Shown here: positions 7,878-18,900 of the stretch, one piece after another
Layout of the letters: each line of letters begins with the position of its first letter
How positions within the stretch are numbered: position 1 is the first letter of the stretch
DNA from: AAA164-E04 sp964342825
Lineage (GTDB): Bacteria > Verrucomicrobiota > Verrucomicrobiia > Limisphaerales > AAA164-E04
Length of the DNA: 64,000 nucleotides
NCBI GenBank assembly: GCA_964342825.1
Contig: CAYFHO010000008.1
Span: forward strand, 47,024-111,023
Reading direction: 5' to 3'
Translations under genes and position numbers: made by a program
The notes under the pieces: generated by a model
Told to the model about the DNA's origin: nothing
The model's input: the letters and a program-made list of their open reading frames with translations, nothing else
Databases searched by the model: none

Positions 7878-10475
7878 ATGCAGTTAGATAAATTTACCAT
7901 CAAAGCACAGGAAGCGGTTCAGGCGATGCAGACCATTGCGAAGGAGCGTGGCCATCAGGAGATTGACTGTGAGCACCTGCTTTCTGCGTTGCTGGACCAG
8001 GAGGATAGCCTGGTGCTTTCTGTTCTTCAAAAATTGGGTGTTCATACCGGTGCGCTCAAGCAAACCCTGGAATCCGTCTTAAACCAGCGCGCCAAAGTTT
8101 CAGGGGGCGGCGACCAGTATCTCAGCCAGTCCTTGCGCAAGGCATTTGACAAAGCTGAAGCGGAAACCAAGCAGCTGAGGGATGAATACACCAGCACAGA
8201 GCATCTGCTGCTTGGTATCAATCAGGAATGCAGTGATTCACTGGCCAATGTTTTCAAGCGCGAGGGAGTCAACAGGGATCATTTATTGAAAGCTCTCATG
8301 GAATTGCGAGGCAATCAAAGGGTTACAGATCAGAATCCGGAGGATAAATTTAAAACTCTTGAAAAATACGGTAAAGATCTTACCGCACTGGCCAGGGCTG
8401 GGAAAATTGACCCTGTCATTGGCAGGGATGAAGAAATTCGCCGTGTCATGCAGGTGTTGAGTCGGCGCACCAAAAACAATCCTGTTTTAATCGGTGAGCC
8501 AGGAGTTGGGAAAACCGCGATTGTCGAAGGGCTGGCGCGTCGAATGATCAGCGGTGACGTTCCGGATTCTTTGAAAAACAAGAAGCTGGTTGCCATGGAT
8601 ATCGGAGCCATGATTGCGGGTGCCAAATATCGGGGTGAGTTTGAAGATCGGCTCAAGGCTTTCTTGAAAGAAGTCACCAGCAGTGATGGCAAAATTATAT
8701 TATTCATCGACGAACTTCACACCATCGTCGGGGCCGGCAAGACAGAAGGTTCCGCCGACGCCGCCAACATGTTGAAACCTCAGTTGGCTCGCGGGGAATT
8801 GCGCTGTATCGGAGCCACCACCCTTGATGAATACCGAAAGTATATCGAAAAGGATCCCGCCCTGGAGCGTCGATTCCAACCGGTATCCGTTCAGGAGCCC
8901 ACAGTAGAGGCAACCATTGCGATTCTGCGGGGATTGAAGGAGAGGTATGAAAATCATCACGGCATTCGCATTCAGGATGCCGCTCTTGTATCGGCGGCCA
9001 CTCTTTCCAATCGGTACATCGCCGATCGCTTTTTGCCTGACAAGGCGGTGGACTTGATGGACGAGGCAGCTTCAAGGTTGCGTATCGAATTGGATTCCAT
9101 GCCGACCGAAATCGATCAGTTGGAGAGGCAGATTATGCAGCTTGAGATCGAGCAAACTGCCCTCAAAAAGGAAAAAGATGCTGCATCCATGGAAAGACTG
9201 GCCAAATTGGAGAAAGAGTTGGCCAACCTCAAGGAATCAGCCTCGGAATTGAAGGCGCAGTGGCAGAACGAAAAGGCAGCCATCAACGCAACCAGCTTGA
9301 TCAATAGTCAGTTGGAAGAGGCGCGTCTGGAGATGGAGAAAGCCGAACGTGAGGGTGACCTGAATGAGGCTTCTCAGATCAAATATGGTAAAATTCCCAG
9401 ACTAGAAGCACAACTTGCCGCTGCGGAAAAGGCTTTGAAGGAACAGCATGCCCAAAGCCGCATTCTGAATGAGGAAGTCACCGATGAAGACATTGCCCAG
9501 GTTGTGGCTTCCTGGACTGGTGTGCCTGTTTCTAAAATGCTGGAATCGGATCGTGAAAAGCTGGTTCAGATGGAATCCCGCCTGCATCAGAGAGTTGTCG
9601 GGCAGGATGCGGCGGTCAAGGCTGTTGCCAATGCAGTTAGACGTGCCCGTAGTGGTTTACAGGACCCCAATCGTCCGGTCGGTTCCTTTATTTTCCTCGG
9701 CCCAACAGGGGTAGGGAAGACAGAAATGGCCAGGGCACTTGCCGAATTTCTCTTTGATGATGAGCAGTCCATGGTTCGGATTGATATGACCGAATACATG
9801 GAAAAACACGCTGTAGCCCGACTCATCGGAGCCCCTCCAGGCTATGTTGGGTTTGAAGAGGGGGGGCAACTGACTGAGACCGTTCGACGCAAGCCTTATT
9901 CCGTTGTTTTGTTCGATGAGATTGAAAAAGCTCATCCGGACGTCTTCAATATACTCCTTCAGGTGTTGGATGATGGTCGATTAACCGATGGCCAGGGGCG
10001 CAAGGTTGATTTCAAAAATACGGTGATTATCCTGACGAGCAACATAGGTTCGCCCCTGATCCAGGAATTTTACGGCAAGGGTAAACACGAACCCGATGCT
10101 TTGAATGAGCTGGAAAATCGTATCCATGAGGAAATGAAACGATATTTTAGGCCAGAATTTTTAAATCGACTGGATGACACTATCATATTCCACAGCCTCA
10201 GTGAGGAAGATCTTGCTGTCATTGTTGATATTCAACTGCAAACTCTTGCTCGACGATTAGAACAACAAAAGCTGTCCCTGGAACTCACCGATGATGCTAA
10301 AAAGCTATTGGGCAAGGAGGGATATGATCCTCAATTTGGGGCCCGCCCATTGAAGCGAGCCATTCAAGAGCGCATCCTTGATCCCATGGCCATGCGATTG
10401 CTGGAGGGTGAGATTCAACCTGGAGATCAGATACGGATAGATGCCCAGGATGGACAATTGATTTGGCAAAACTGA
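7878..10475 (+). CDS. clpB: ATP-dependent disaggregase ClpB
   Basis: 865 residues, the normal ClpB length. In order: N-terminal Clp repeat domain (about 1-150), first AAA+ module with Walker A 'GEPGVGKTAI' and Walker B 'IILFIDELHT', the long coiled-coil middle domain (about 400-525, 'EIDQLERQIMQLEIEQTALKKE') that marks ClpB rather than ClpA/ClpC, and the second AAA+ module with 'GPTGVGKTEM' and 'VVLFDEIEKAHPDVFN'. There is no ClpP-binding IGF loop, as expected. It works with DnaK/DnaJ/GrpE to extract proteins from aggregates in the cytoplasm. A GAAGAG ribosome site lies just before the ATG. It is followed by the carB half-gene after 134 bases, probably as a separate unit. Confidence 0.97.
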   Translation: MQLDKFTIKAQEAVQAMQTIAKERGHQEIDCEHLLSALLDQEDSLVLSVLQKLGVHTGALKQTLESVLNQRAKVSGGGDQYLSQSLRKAFDKAEAETKQLRDEYTSTEHLLLGINQECSDSLANVFKREGVNRDHLLKALMELRGNQRVTDQNPEDKFKTLEKYGKDLTALARAGKIDPVIGRDEEIRRVMQVLSRRTKNNPVLIGEPGVGKTAIVEGLARRMISGDVPDSLKNKKLVAMDIGAMIAGAKYRGEFEDRLKAFLKEVTSSDGKIILFIDELHTIVGAGKTEGSADAANMLKPQLARGELRCIGATTLDEYRKYIEKDPALERRFQPVSVQEPTVEATIAILRGLKERYENHHGIRIQDAALVSAATLSNRYIADRFLPDKAVDLMDEAASRLRIELDSMPTEIDQLERQIMQLEIEQTALKKEKDAASMERLAKLEKELANLKESASELKAQWQNEKAAINATSLINSQLEEARLEMEKAEREGDLNEASQIKYGKIPRLEAQLAAAEKALKEQHAQSRILNEEVTDEDIAQVVASWTGVPVSKMLESDREKLVQMESRLHQRVVGQDAAVKAVANAVRRARSGLQDPNRPVGSFIFLGPTGVGKTEMARALAEFLFDDEQSMVRIDMTEYMEKHAVARLIGAPPGYVGFEEGGQLTETVRRKPYSVVLFDEIEKAHPDVFNILLQVLDDGRLTDGQGRKVDFKNTVIILTSNIGSPLIQEFYGKGKHEPDALNELENRIHEEMKRYFRPEFLNRLDDTIIFHSLSEEDLAVIVDIQLQTLARRLEQQKLSLELTDDAKKLLGKEGYDPQFGARPLKRAIQERILDPMAMRLLEGEIQPGDQIRIDAQDGQLIWQN

Positions 10476-10609
10476 TTCCATCTGAATGGATTTGCCAGAT
10501 CACCTGGTATCAGTTCCAGGCATATTTTTTCACGGATTGAAGCCCAATGCTTGCTTTCGTGTCCCTCGTAGCTTTAACTAGGCTTCTAAACGGGTGACCG
10601 AAAAAAAGC

Positions 10610-12400
10610 ATGAATTCAGAATTAATCGCCAAAGCTAAATCTCTCGGGTTTTCAGACAAACAAATTGCTCATCTTGCCGGTAAATCAGAGCAGGAGGTCC
10701 GTGAGTTTCGTCAACAGAATGGTTTGACTCCAAGTTATCGACTGGTGGACACCTGCGCAGCTGAATTTGAAGCTTACACGCCTTACTATTATTCTTCCTA
10801 TGACCGTGGTGATGATGAAATCCGCGAATCAGATACCCGAAAGGTCATGATTCTGGGTGGCGGCCCGAACCGAATTGGGCAGGGGATTGAGTTTGACTAC
10901 TGTTGTGTGCATGCATCTTTTGCCCTCAAGGAGACGGGTATTGAGACCATCATGGTGAATTCCAATCCAGAAACGGTTTCAACAGACTACGATACCAGTG
11001 ACAAACTTTTCTTCGAGCCCCTGACATTGGAAGACGTTCTCAATATTTATCACACCGAAAAATGCTGGGGCGCGATAGTCCAGTTCGGAGGTCAAACTCC
11101 GTTAAACCTGGCCATTGGCTTGCAGGAAAATGGTGTCAACATTATCGGAACCTCACCTCGCAGTATTGAAATTGCCGAGGACCGTAAGCTTTTTGCAGCC
11201 ATGCTTCGGAAGTTGGACATTCCTCAGCCCAAGAATGGCCTCGCTGTGAATGAAGAAGAGGCGATTGAGGCTTCCAAAGAGGTGGGTTATCCGGTGCTGG
11301 TACGCCCCAGTTTCGTATTGGGTGGTCGTGCCATGCAAATCGTTTATTCTGACTCGGAACTCCGAGAATACATGCGCTACGCCGTTGAAGCCTCACCCGA
11401 GCGTCCTGTTCTGGTGGATAAATTCCTGGAGGATGCAACCGAGGTGGACGTGGATTGCATCTGCGACGTTGGTCATTTCGATAATCCGGACGAAGGGACC
11501 ATTGTGATCGGGGGTATGTTGGAGCATATCGAATTCGCAGGTGTTCACAGCGGTGACGCCGCCATGGTGCTGCCTCCTCACACCTTGAGCAAGGAAACGA
11601 TCGATACCATACGCAATTACACCCATGCCATGGCCAAGGAGTTGAAAGTGGTTGGTTTGATGAATGTTCAGTATGCAGTCAAGGACGGTGTGGTTTATGT
11701 TCTGGAGGTCAATCCACGGGCATCCCGGACGGTTCCCTTTACCAGCAAAACCATTGGTGTGCCCATGGCTAAAATGGCGGCCAAAGTGATGGCTGGTGCC
11801 AAACTGAAGGATCTGGGTTTTACTGGGGAAATTTGGCCGGATTACTGGGCAATCAAGGAATCGGTGTTCCCCTTCAACCGGTTTCATGGTCAGGACATTT
11901 TGCTTTCACCCGAAATGAAGTCGACTGGAGAGGTCATGGGTTTGGATTCGGATTTGGGGACAGCCTATGCCAAATCTCAGATGGCTGCCAATGCTCCACT
12001 TCCCCTTGAAGGCAGAGTTTTTATCAGCGTCAACCGGTCCGATAAATCGCAAATCGCCGAATTGGCCAAGCAGTTTGCGGATCTGGGGTTTGAACTGGTC
12101 TGTACGGAGGGCACTGCCAAGGTGCTCAAGGACGCCGGCTTAACTGTGCGTGAGGTTCACAAACTTTCGGAGGGGCGCCCCAATTCGCTCGACTTGCTCA
12201 AGAACGGCGAAATTCAGTTAGTGATCAACACTCCATCAGGACAGGCTCCTCGAGCTGATGAAGTGAAAATTCGAACCACTGCTGTTTATAGTCGGGTACC
12301 CATTATGACGACTTTGAGCAGTGCCAAAGCCGCAGCTTCCGCGATCGCTGCTCTGAAAGAAAATGGTTATAAAGTGAAACCAATTCAGGAGTACCACTGA
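10610..12400 (+). CDS. carB: Carbamoyl-phosphate synthase large subunit, separate C-terminal half (CarB2-like)
   Basis: 596 residues matching only the second half of CarB (normally ~1070 residues). It begins inside the oligomerisation domain ('KSLGFSDKQIAHLAGKSEQEV ... YRLVDTCAAEFEAYTPYYYSSY'), then has the carbamoyl-phosphate ATP-grasp domain ('MILGGGPNRIGQGIEFDYCCVHA', 'PVLVRPSFVLGGRAMQIVY', 'LEVNPRASRTVPFTSK') and the C-terminal allosteric MGS-like domain (about 470-596). The frame is clean, with an ATG, so this is not an obvious frameshift. The N-terminal carboxyphosphate half and carA are absent from the window; ClpB occupies the upstream DNA. Split CarB is known from Methanocaldococcus and Aquifex. 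In the cell it would pair with CarB1 and CarA to supply pyrimidine and arginine synthesis. Confidence 0.93.
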   Translation: MNSELIAKAKSLGFSDKQIAHLAGKSEQEVREFRQQNGLTPSYRLVDTCAAEFEAYTPYYYSSYDRGDDEIRESDTRKVMILGGGPNRIGQGIEFDYCCVHASFALKETGIETIMVNSNPETVSTDYDTSDKLFFEPLTLEDVLNIYHTEKCWGAIVQFGGQTPLNLAIGLQENGVNIIGTSPRSIEIAEDRKLFAAMLRKLDIPQPKNGLAVNEEEAIEASKEVGYPVLVRPSFVLGGRAMQIVYSDSELREYMRYAVEASPERPVLVDKFLEDATEVDVDCICDVGHFDNPDEGTIVIGGMLEHIEFAGVHSGDAAMVLPPHTLSKETIDTIRNYTHAMAKELKVVGLMNVQYAVKDGVVYVLEVNPRASRTVPFTSKTIGVPMAKMAAKVMAGAKLKDLGFTGEIWPDYWAIKESVFPFNRFHGQDILLSPEMKSTGEVMGLDSDLGTAYAKSQMAANAPLPLEGRVFISVNRSDKSQIAELAKQFADLGFELVCTEGTAKVLKDAGLTVREVHKLSEGRPNSLDLLKNGEIQLVINTPSGQAPRADEVKIRTTAVYSRVPIMTTLSSAKAAASAIAALKENGYKVKPIQEYH

Positions 12401-12505
12401 ATAATAAGTTCAAATCAATTGTCAGGAAACTTGTGTTAATTCTGCTGGAGTAATCGGATGAATAATGCATAGTCCCTGCTTGACCCTTTGCTCGAATATA
12501 AAGAG

Positions 12506-14074
12506 ATGAATCAATCGAATAATAAAAACATGATTGCACTTGCCTGTGTGACTCTGGTTCTTGGCTTGTTGACCTTCGGCCCACAGATGCACGCCCAGTC
12601 GGAGGTGCGGGCCATGTCGTTGGAAGAATGCTTTCAGACCGCCTTGGAAAACAACCTGACCGTTCAGATCGAAAGGGTAAATCCTGAATTGTCGCTCTAT
12701 GATTTGAGGATTTCTGAAGGTGCTTACGATCCAAACTTTTTCTTCTCCTATAGGCAACAACACCGTCAGGAGCCAGGACGATTCGATCCTACCATTGGTC
12801 AGATCCCCGGATCTTCGACAGATACCGATTCATTCAGCACCGGGATATCAGGACAGTTGCCCACTGGGACACAATATTCCTTCCAAACTTTCGTTTCAGA
12901 AACCGAGGTCAATAATCTCGCCTTTTCATTCAATCAGTTTTCAGGAAACTCTGCTTTCTCTCAGTTGCGCCAACCTTTGTTGAAGAACTTTTGGATCGAT
13001 GGAGCCAGATACAACATCCGATTGTCCAAGAATCGGCTGACCCAGTCTGAGCTTGGTTTGCAGTGGCAAATCATGAATACCCTGACTCAGGTGGAGCTGG
13101 CCTATTATGACCTCATTGCTGCTCAGGAAAATGTGAAGGTCCAGGAAAAGGCTGTTCAACTGGCCGAACGTCTGTTGGCTGAAAACAAGAAAAGGGTTGA
13201 GATTGGGACGATGGCTCCTCTTGATGAGAAACAGGCTCAATCCCAGGTTGCTTCGCGTCGGGCCGACTTGCTCAGCGCCAATAGAACCCTTGTGGTCCGG
13301 CAGAACGCCCTCAAAAATTTACTCAGTCAGGAATACAGTGAATGGGCCACCGTTTCTATTCAACCTACGGAAGGTCTAAGAGCAGTCCCCGTCGTCACTG
13401 ATTTGCAGGACAGCTGGCACAAGGGGCTCACCCAGAGACCCGATTTATTGCAATCTCGCAAAGGTCTGGAGAATCAGGGGATACTTGTTAAGTTTCGCCG
13501 AAACCAACTTTACCCTCAGTTGGATCTGGTGGGAAGTATCGGCTACGCGGCTCAGGCCCGCGATGGTAGCTATGGCGATGTCTTTGATCAACTTGTCGGC
13601 AGAGACAATCCTGTTTGGTCAGTGGGTGCTGAATTGAGTGTGCCTCTAACTCGACGTCAGGATCGATATAACTATAAATCCGCCAAAGCTCAGGCGGAGC
13701 AACTCAAGTTGACCTTCAAACGAACCGAACAACAGATCATGGTCGACATCGAGAACGCTGTTTCCCTGGCCAAGATTAATTTGCAGCGCGTCGAGGCAAC
13801 CCGTCAGGAGCGTGAATTTGCCGAAGCTGCATTGGACGCTGAAGAGAAAAAGCTCGAGGTGGGGAAGAGTACCAGTTTTATTGTTCTCCAACTGCAGAGG
13901 GATCTGACCGCTGCTCGTTCCAACGAAATCAATGCGCTTGCTGAATATAATAAAGCCATCTCTCAACTTTCTCTGAACGAGGGTTCTGTTTTTGATCGCC
14001 ACTCAATCAATGTAGGAGTGGTTGAATCAGAGACGGAAACCAACCCGCTTCTGGAGCCCGTTTACTCTGAATAG
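12506..14074 (+). CDS. TolC-family outer-membrane efflux protein
   Basis: About 522 residues with a signal peptide ('MIALACVTLVLGLLTFGPQMHAQS') and two outer-membrane-efflux repeats: 'MSLEECFQTALENNLTVQIERV' opens the first, with long amphipathic helices such as 'YYDLIAAQENVKVQEKAVQLAERLLAENKKRVEIGTM', and a second repeat after residue 300. Such proteins trimerise into an outer-membrane barrel plus periplasmic tunnel serving RND or ABC pumps or type I secretion. The ATG at 12506 gives the best signal peptide; the frame extends to a TTG at 12488. No membrane-fusion protein or inner-membrane pump is adjacent, so the partner is unknown. It could serve export of the large surface proteins encoded further on, but that is only a possibility. 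Confidence 0.88.
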   Translation: MNQSNNKNMIALACVTLVLGLLTFGPQMHAQSEVRAMSLEECFQTALENNLTVQIERVNPELSLYDLRISEGAYDPNFFFSYRQQHRQEPGRFDPTIGQIPGSSTDTDSFSTGISGQLPTGTQYSFQTFVSETEVNNLAFSFNQFSGNSAFSQLRQPLLKNFWIDGARYNIRLSKNRLTQSELGLQWQIMNTLTQVELAYYDLIAAQENVKVQEKAVQLAERLLAENKKRVEIGTMAPLDEKQAQSQVASRRADLLSANRTLVVRQNALKNLLSQEYSEWATVSIQPTEGLRAVPVVTDLQDSWHKGLTQRPDLLQSRKGLENQGILVKFRRNQLYPQLDLVGSIGYAAQARDGSYGDVFDQLVGRDNPVWSVGAELSVPLTRRQDRYNYKSAKAQAEQLKLTFKRTEQQIMVDIENAVSLAKINLQRVEATRQEREFAEAALDAEEKKLEVGKSTSFIVLQLQRDLTAARSNEINALAEYNKAISQLSLNEGSVFDRHSINVGVVESETETNPLLEPVYSE

Positions 14075-14094
14075 ATCCTGTTGATGGTTGATCA

Positions 14095-14634
14095 GTGAAC
14101 TCTGAAAATGCCAGACAGCTTTGCACTTCCTGTGGGTTTTGCTGCTCTGGGGTCCTTTTTGTTGATGTTCATATCCAGAACAAAAAGGAGCTGAACCGCG
14201 TCTCTTGCTGTAGGGTTGAACTTGAAAAGCAGGATCACAACCATTACCTGATCCAACCGTGTTCCTGTCTCGACGAATCCAATCATTGTAAGATATACGA
14301 TCAGAGACCTCAAATGTGTGCCTCTTTTGAGTGCGGAGTACTTAAGCGACTTTTGTCGAAGGAGTGGGATCAGGAAAAATGTGAGAAAACGATTCAAGAA
14401 GCCCAAAAGCGTGTGGATGCTCTAACCAGCACACTCTTGAAATTAGGCAATCTAGACTTTGATGTTCCGCTTTTTCTTCGGACCGAGGAAGTCCTTTCCC
14501 AACCCTGGGACCTGAATGGTTCCGATGCGGTCCTCAAGCTGAGAGAAAAACTGTTTCAGCAATCCGCCGAATTAAGCTCATTCCTGGAAACGCACTTTCT
14601 GGATGAAACACAGGAGGATGGCCTCGAAGAATGA
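14095..14634 (+). CDS. YkgJ-like CxxCxxCC cysteine-cluster protein
   Basis: 179 residues starting from GTG, 20 bases after the TolC-like stop. The N-terminus carries C-x2-C-x2-C-C ('LCTSCGFCCSGVLF'), followed by 'PCSCLDESNHCKIYDQRPQMCASFEC', the arrangement of the YkgJ / UPF0153 family, thought to bind zinc or an iron-sulphur cluster. The C-terminal ~80 residues are helical without motifs. Function of the family is unsettled; some members are linked to protein modification or metal handling. It may be co-transcribed with the TolC-like gene but has no evident functional link to it. It converges with the receiver-kinase gene across ~200 bases of non-coding sequence. Confidence 0.75.
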   Translation: MNSENARQLCTSCGFCCSGVLFVDVHIQNKKELNRVSCCRVELEKQDHNHYLIQPCSCLDESNHCKIYDQRPQMCASFECGVLKRLLSKEWDQEKCEKTIQEAQKRVDALTSTLLKLGNLDFDVPLFLRTEEVLSQPWDLNGSDAVLKLREKLFQQSAELSSFLETHFLDETQEDGLEE

Positions 14635-14831
14635 GGTCCAACCATCACCTGTCGTTGAGCGTGAGGAGAGCCTCGAGTGATCAAAAATTTTTAAACAAGC
14701 TCTAAAGACTTTGATGGATCAACATATGCGGTGCGTTTGATGAGTTGCCACATCCTTCGATGGAGCAAAGTGCCCAGGAAATGCTTGGATTGCTAGTTGG
14801 GTTTATATGACTTTTATCCTCCTGAAATCCT

Positions 14832-15905
14832 TCAGGCTTCCGAAAACCATGCGATAAAAGTCGCTCCCTGATTGGGATGACTTTCACACCAAACCCTGCC
14901 TTTCATGGTTTCCATCATGCGCTTGACAATGGAAAGGCCTAAACCAACGGCTTGTTCTCCTCCAGTTGGTTTGGCACTTAATCGAGCGAATTTTCCGAAT
15001 AGTTTCTTTTGATCGGCCTCACTGATTCCCGGACCTTCGTCTTTGACTTCAAATTGGATGCCGTCGTCTTTTTCCTCAAGGCGAATGTAAATACTCTTTC
15101 CAGTCGGTGAATATTTTATGGCATTGGAGATAAGGTTTTCCATCACCTGCTCTGTTATCTCCGCATCAACCATGACATGCTTGCTGATTTGGGAATCGAA
15201 GTTGAGTGTTTGATTTTTTGCCTTTGCTCGCGCAATCAGTGATTCTATAACTCGATGGACAATTGGGGTGAGCTTTGTTGGAGTTGGTTTCCAATTGATC
15301 TCACCTCTTTCAATCCTGTTGACATCAAGAAGGTTCTTCAGCATTTCACTCATCCGATCAACACCTGTGTGAATGCGTTGCACTAGCTCTTTGTTTTCAG
15401 GGCTGACCTCATCGTCTTCCAGAATCATCTCAGTATAGCCCTTGATGGCGTTGAGTGGGCTTCGCAAATCGTGCGCAGCAATCCCCATAAATTCATTTTT
15501 CTCTTCGTTCAACTCACGCAATCGCTCACGGGCATGCTTTAATTCGAGATGTGTGCGAACTCGAGCCAGTAACTCTGGAGGGTTGAAAGGTTTTGTTACG
15601 TAGTCCACAGCGCCCGATTCAAAACCTTGCACCAAGTGTTCCATTTCGTTGCTTGCAGTCAGAAATATTACCGGAATTTGTGCGGTTGCCATATCCGCCT
15701 TAAGCCGTCGACAGACCTCGAGTCCATCCATTTCCGGCATCATTAAATCGAGCAAGATGAGATCGGGGGCTTTTTGTTTCAATCCTTCAAGTGCTTCACT
15801 ACCGTTCATCGCCGCCGTCACACCGTAGCCCTGTTGACGCAAAATGGTACCCACAACTTGCAGGTTTTTGGGTACGTCATCGACAATTAGAATATTGGAT
15901 TTCAT
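14832..15905 (-). CDS. Soluble receiver-histidine kinase (REC-HisKA-HATPase)
   Basis: 357 residues with no membrane segment. An N-terminal receiver domain (1-120) has the phospho-acceptor D53 in 'LILLDLMMPEMDG' and K105 in 'VTKPF'. A short coiled coil leads to HisKA with H145 in 'GIAAHDLRSPLNAIKGY', then an HATPase with 'ENLISNAIKYSP', 'KDEGPGISE' and 'GLGLSIVKRMME'. It would be a cytoplasmic phosphorelay component, either accepting phosphate from the hybrid kinase just upstream or passing it on. The gap to that gene is only 17 bases, so they are probably one transcript. There is no output domain, so its effect must be through another protein. Confidence 0.88.
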   Translation of the reverse strand: MKSNILIVDDVPKNLQVVGTILRQQGYGVTAAMNGSEALEGLKQKAPDLILLDLMMPEMDGLEVCRRLKADMATAQIPVIFLTASNEMEHLVQGFESGAVDYVTKPFNPPELLARVRTHLELKHARERLRELNEEKNEFMGIAAHDLRSPLNAIKGYTEMILEDDEVSPENKELVQRIHTGVDRMSEMLKNLLDVNRIERGEINWKPTPTKLTPIVHRVIESLIARAKAKNQTLNFDSQISKHVMVDAEITEQVMENLISNAIKYSPTGKSIYIRLEEKDDGIQFEVKDEGPGISEADQKKLFGKFARLSAKPTGGEQAVGLGLSIVKRMMETMKGRVWCESHPNQGATFIAWFSEA

Positions 15906-15922
15906 GGGTGCAATAGTAGAGT

Positions 15923-18900
15923 CTATTCGAGTGTGTCAATGATCGAAGGAAACTGTTCCAAAGTTTTGGGCATTCGCTCAAGATCGAACTCCTGAACCTG
16001 CTGCGCGAGTGTCGCTGCGTATTTTTCGAGTTCTTTCCATTTCCCTTTTTCAGCGATGCCCAGTAATGAGTCAGCAAAGATTTCAATTTCATCCATGTCC
16101 TTTCGTTTTAAAAGCCCCGGCCATGTATGAGTATAAGCCTCTTTCAGTTCAATTTTGAGAGCTGGACGCAAAGCCATCTCTTCAGGGGAGATTTTGTCGT
16201 CAAGATTTGTCCTTACTTTAACGGTTGGACCTGATGCTTTCTCTGTTGATCCCGGTTTTGTTTTCTGAGGAAGAAAGTTTTTCAATTCCAGAACAAGTTC
16301 CTCTTGTTTGAATGGTTTTCGAATGAATCCGTCGCAGGTTTTCCGCGCTTTGGTCTCCTGATCGTGAAAGGAAGATGCGGTGACTGCGATCACTGGAATA
16401 TGTTTTAAAGTGTCGTTCGACTTCAGCAGAGATGTGGCTTGGTATCCATCCATTTCCGGCATGCGCATATCCATGAGTATGACGTCCGGCAGGTGCTTGG
16501 TTGCGAGTTGCAGAGCCTCGCGGCCATTGTTGGCGGTCCATACTTTGTGATCAGTTGACTCAAATAATCCTTTGAGTAAATCTCGATTCAATTCTATATC
16601 GTCCACCACCAGGATTTTTGATGGAGCAAATTGAGTCAGATCACCTTCACTATCCATCACTGGTAAGGATTCGTTGACCAGGTTTGTGACTTTGGTGTCA
16701 GGAAATTTGAATCGAAAAGTGGTTCCTTGATCCTGTTCACTTTCGATTTCAATGCTGCCCTTCATCATCTCGGTCAGACGCCTGGTGATGGCCAGTCCCA
16801 GTCCCGTACCACCAAACTGGCGAGTGGATTGGCCGGCTACTTGTGTGAATGCCTGAAAGACAAGTTCACGTTGGTTTTCAGGTATGCCTATGCCAGTGTC
16901 AGAGACTTCAAGCATCAGGCTCACGGATTTTGTTTCTGGTTCTCCTTTCTCAAAACGTTTCTGTGAATTCGGCCCTGTTTCGGTCCAGGCTCGAATGCCA
17001 ACATGACCTTTTTCAGTGAACTTGATGGCGTTTCCAACCACATTGAACAATACCTGCCGTAGCCGTACCTCGTCGAGCATCAGGCCGTAGGGCATCTTTG
17101 GGTCCACCTCGATCTTGATCTGGATTCCTTTTTCTTTTGCCTTGATAGAAAACAAGTTCTCAATTTCGCTTAGTAGTCGGGATACGGATATTGCTTCATA
17201 TTGTAATTCCAATTTACCTGCCTCGATCTTGGACAAATCAAGAATGTCATTGATCAGAGCCAGTAGAGTACGTCCGCTGGAAAGGATTGCCTCAAGGTAA
17301 CGACGATCCTTGGATGCAGCCATCTGGTTTCGGAGCAGTTCTGAAAATCCCAGGATTGCGTTCATTGGTGTTCGGATTTCATGGCTCATATTTGCCAGGA
17401 ATTCGCTTTTTGCCGAATTCGCCCTCTCTGCCTGTTCCTTTGCTTCATGAAGTTTTTCCACCGTTTGAACCAGTTCCAGGTTTTTCTCCTCTAATTTCTC
17501 GCGAGCCTGATGTTCTTGTTCATACATCTTGGCTCGAAGTCTTCGAGTTTCCCTGCGTTGTCGAATGGCCTGCGTCCGGGAAGTTGCCAACCATCCCATG
17601 AGGATTAGGAATGCACTAGCGGAGGGAACAACAATGGAAGGATTGGTGTACCATAATCGATGGACAAGGAAGTTTGCGGTTGCTGTTTGAGAAATGTTTT
17701 CAGTTGGATCTCTAAACTGTACTTCCAAACGATGCAGTCCTGTCTGCCGGGGTTGCCATTCCATTTCATTCTGTGTTTGCCAGTCTGACCATGTGGTTTC
17801 ATTATGATCTATCATGAATCGATGACGATATTGCAGCGAATTGTGAAGGGTGTAATGCGCTGATCCATGAAACCTAAGTGCGATTCGATCACTCAAAGTC
17901 AGTTTTAATTTGCCGTCTTCATCAAAGTTTGCGGAAGGACCCTGGATATCTATGGACGGTTTCGGAAGGTTCAGTTTCGACAGATTGAGTCTGAATAATC
18001 TGTTTTCACCTCCAAACCAAAGATTGTTTTGTTTGTCCTTTAACATGGCAACTATGGGTTGTTCATAGAATGATTCCGAGTATTCGAGTTCGATCCAGTC
18101 ACCATTTCTGTATCGCAGTATGCCACCGTCTTTTAATCCTGCCCAAATCACTCCATTGTCCTCGGCATACAATGAATAAATCGTTTGTTGGAGCAGGGGG
18201 TGTTCCACAGATTCAATTTTAGATTCATTCCCGTTGTCATGTGTCAGTAATCCAAACTCAGAGGCGAACCAAACACTTCCTTCAGGGCCGTCACAAATAG
18301 AAAATACGGAACCCAATTGAGAAATGGTCGTTTCAACCGGTATCAATTCCTGGTTGATGACCCGGTACACATTGCTTGGTCGGGATTCTGGAATTTGGGT
18401 TGAGTTGGGTATCAATGTTCCGACCCAAATACCTCCCTTTGAATCGATGTGCAGTCTGGTTGCTCCCAGCTGCCTTCTTCCGTCGTAGGAAATTACCGTG
18501 GGTTGAGCTTCTTCCTTGGTGATGTCATAAAAGGCCACACCCTGGAAATAATCCGTCATCCAGACAATACCGTTCGAATCCAATTTCGCTGAAACAAGTT
18601 GAGTGAGTTCACTTGCCGCCTTGAATTCCGGAGAATAGATTTTTCTTAATCCATATTCCGATGTCGCTGCCCACAATTCGTTATTAAATTGAAAGAAATC
18701 ATAAACAGGCATTTTTTTCTGCAGAGTTTCAGGTGCTGAAAATTTTCTTCCATCAAAAAAATTCAATCCAGATTGTGCAGGCTCGCCATCATCGTATTGC
18801 CCGGAGCCTATGATTAGTTTTCCATCCTCCTCAGCATGCAGGGCAGTAATACTATCCGCAGTGAGACCGTGTTCAGGCCCGTAAGCGTCCAGGATATGAG

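Noticed and set aside
14635..14831. Intrinsic terminator or small gene between the YkgJ-like and receiver-kinase genes
   Set aside because: No stable stem with a T-run and no plausible small ORF was seen.
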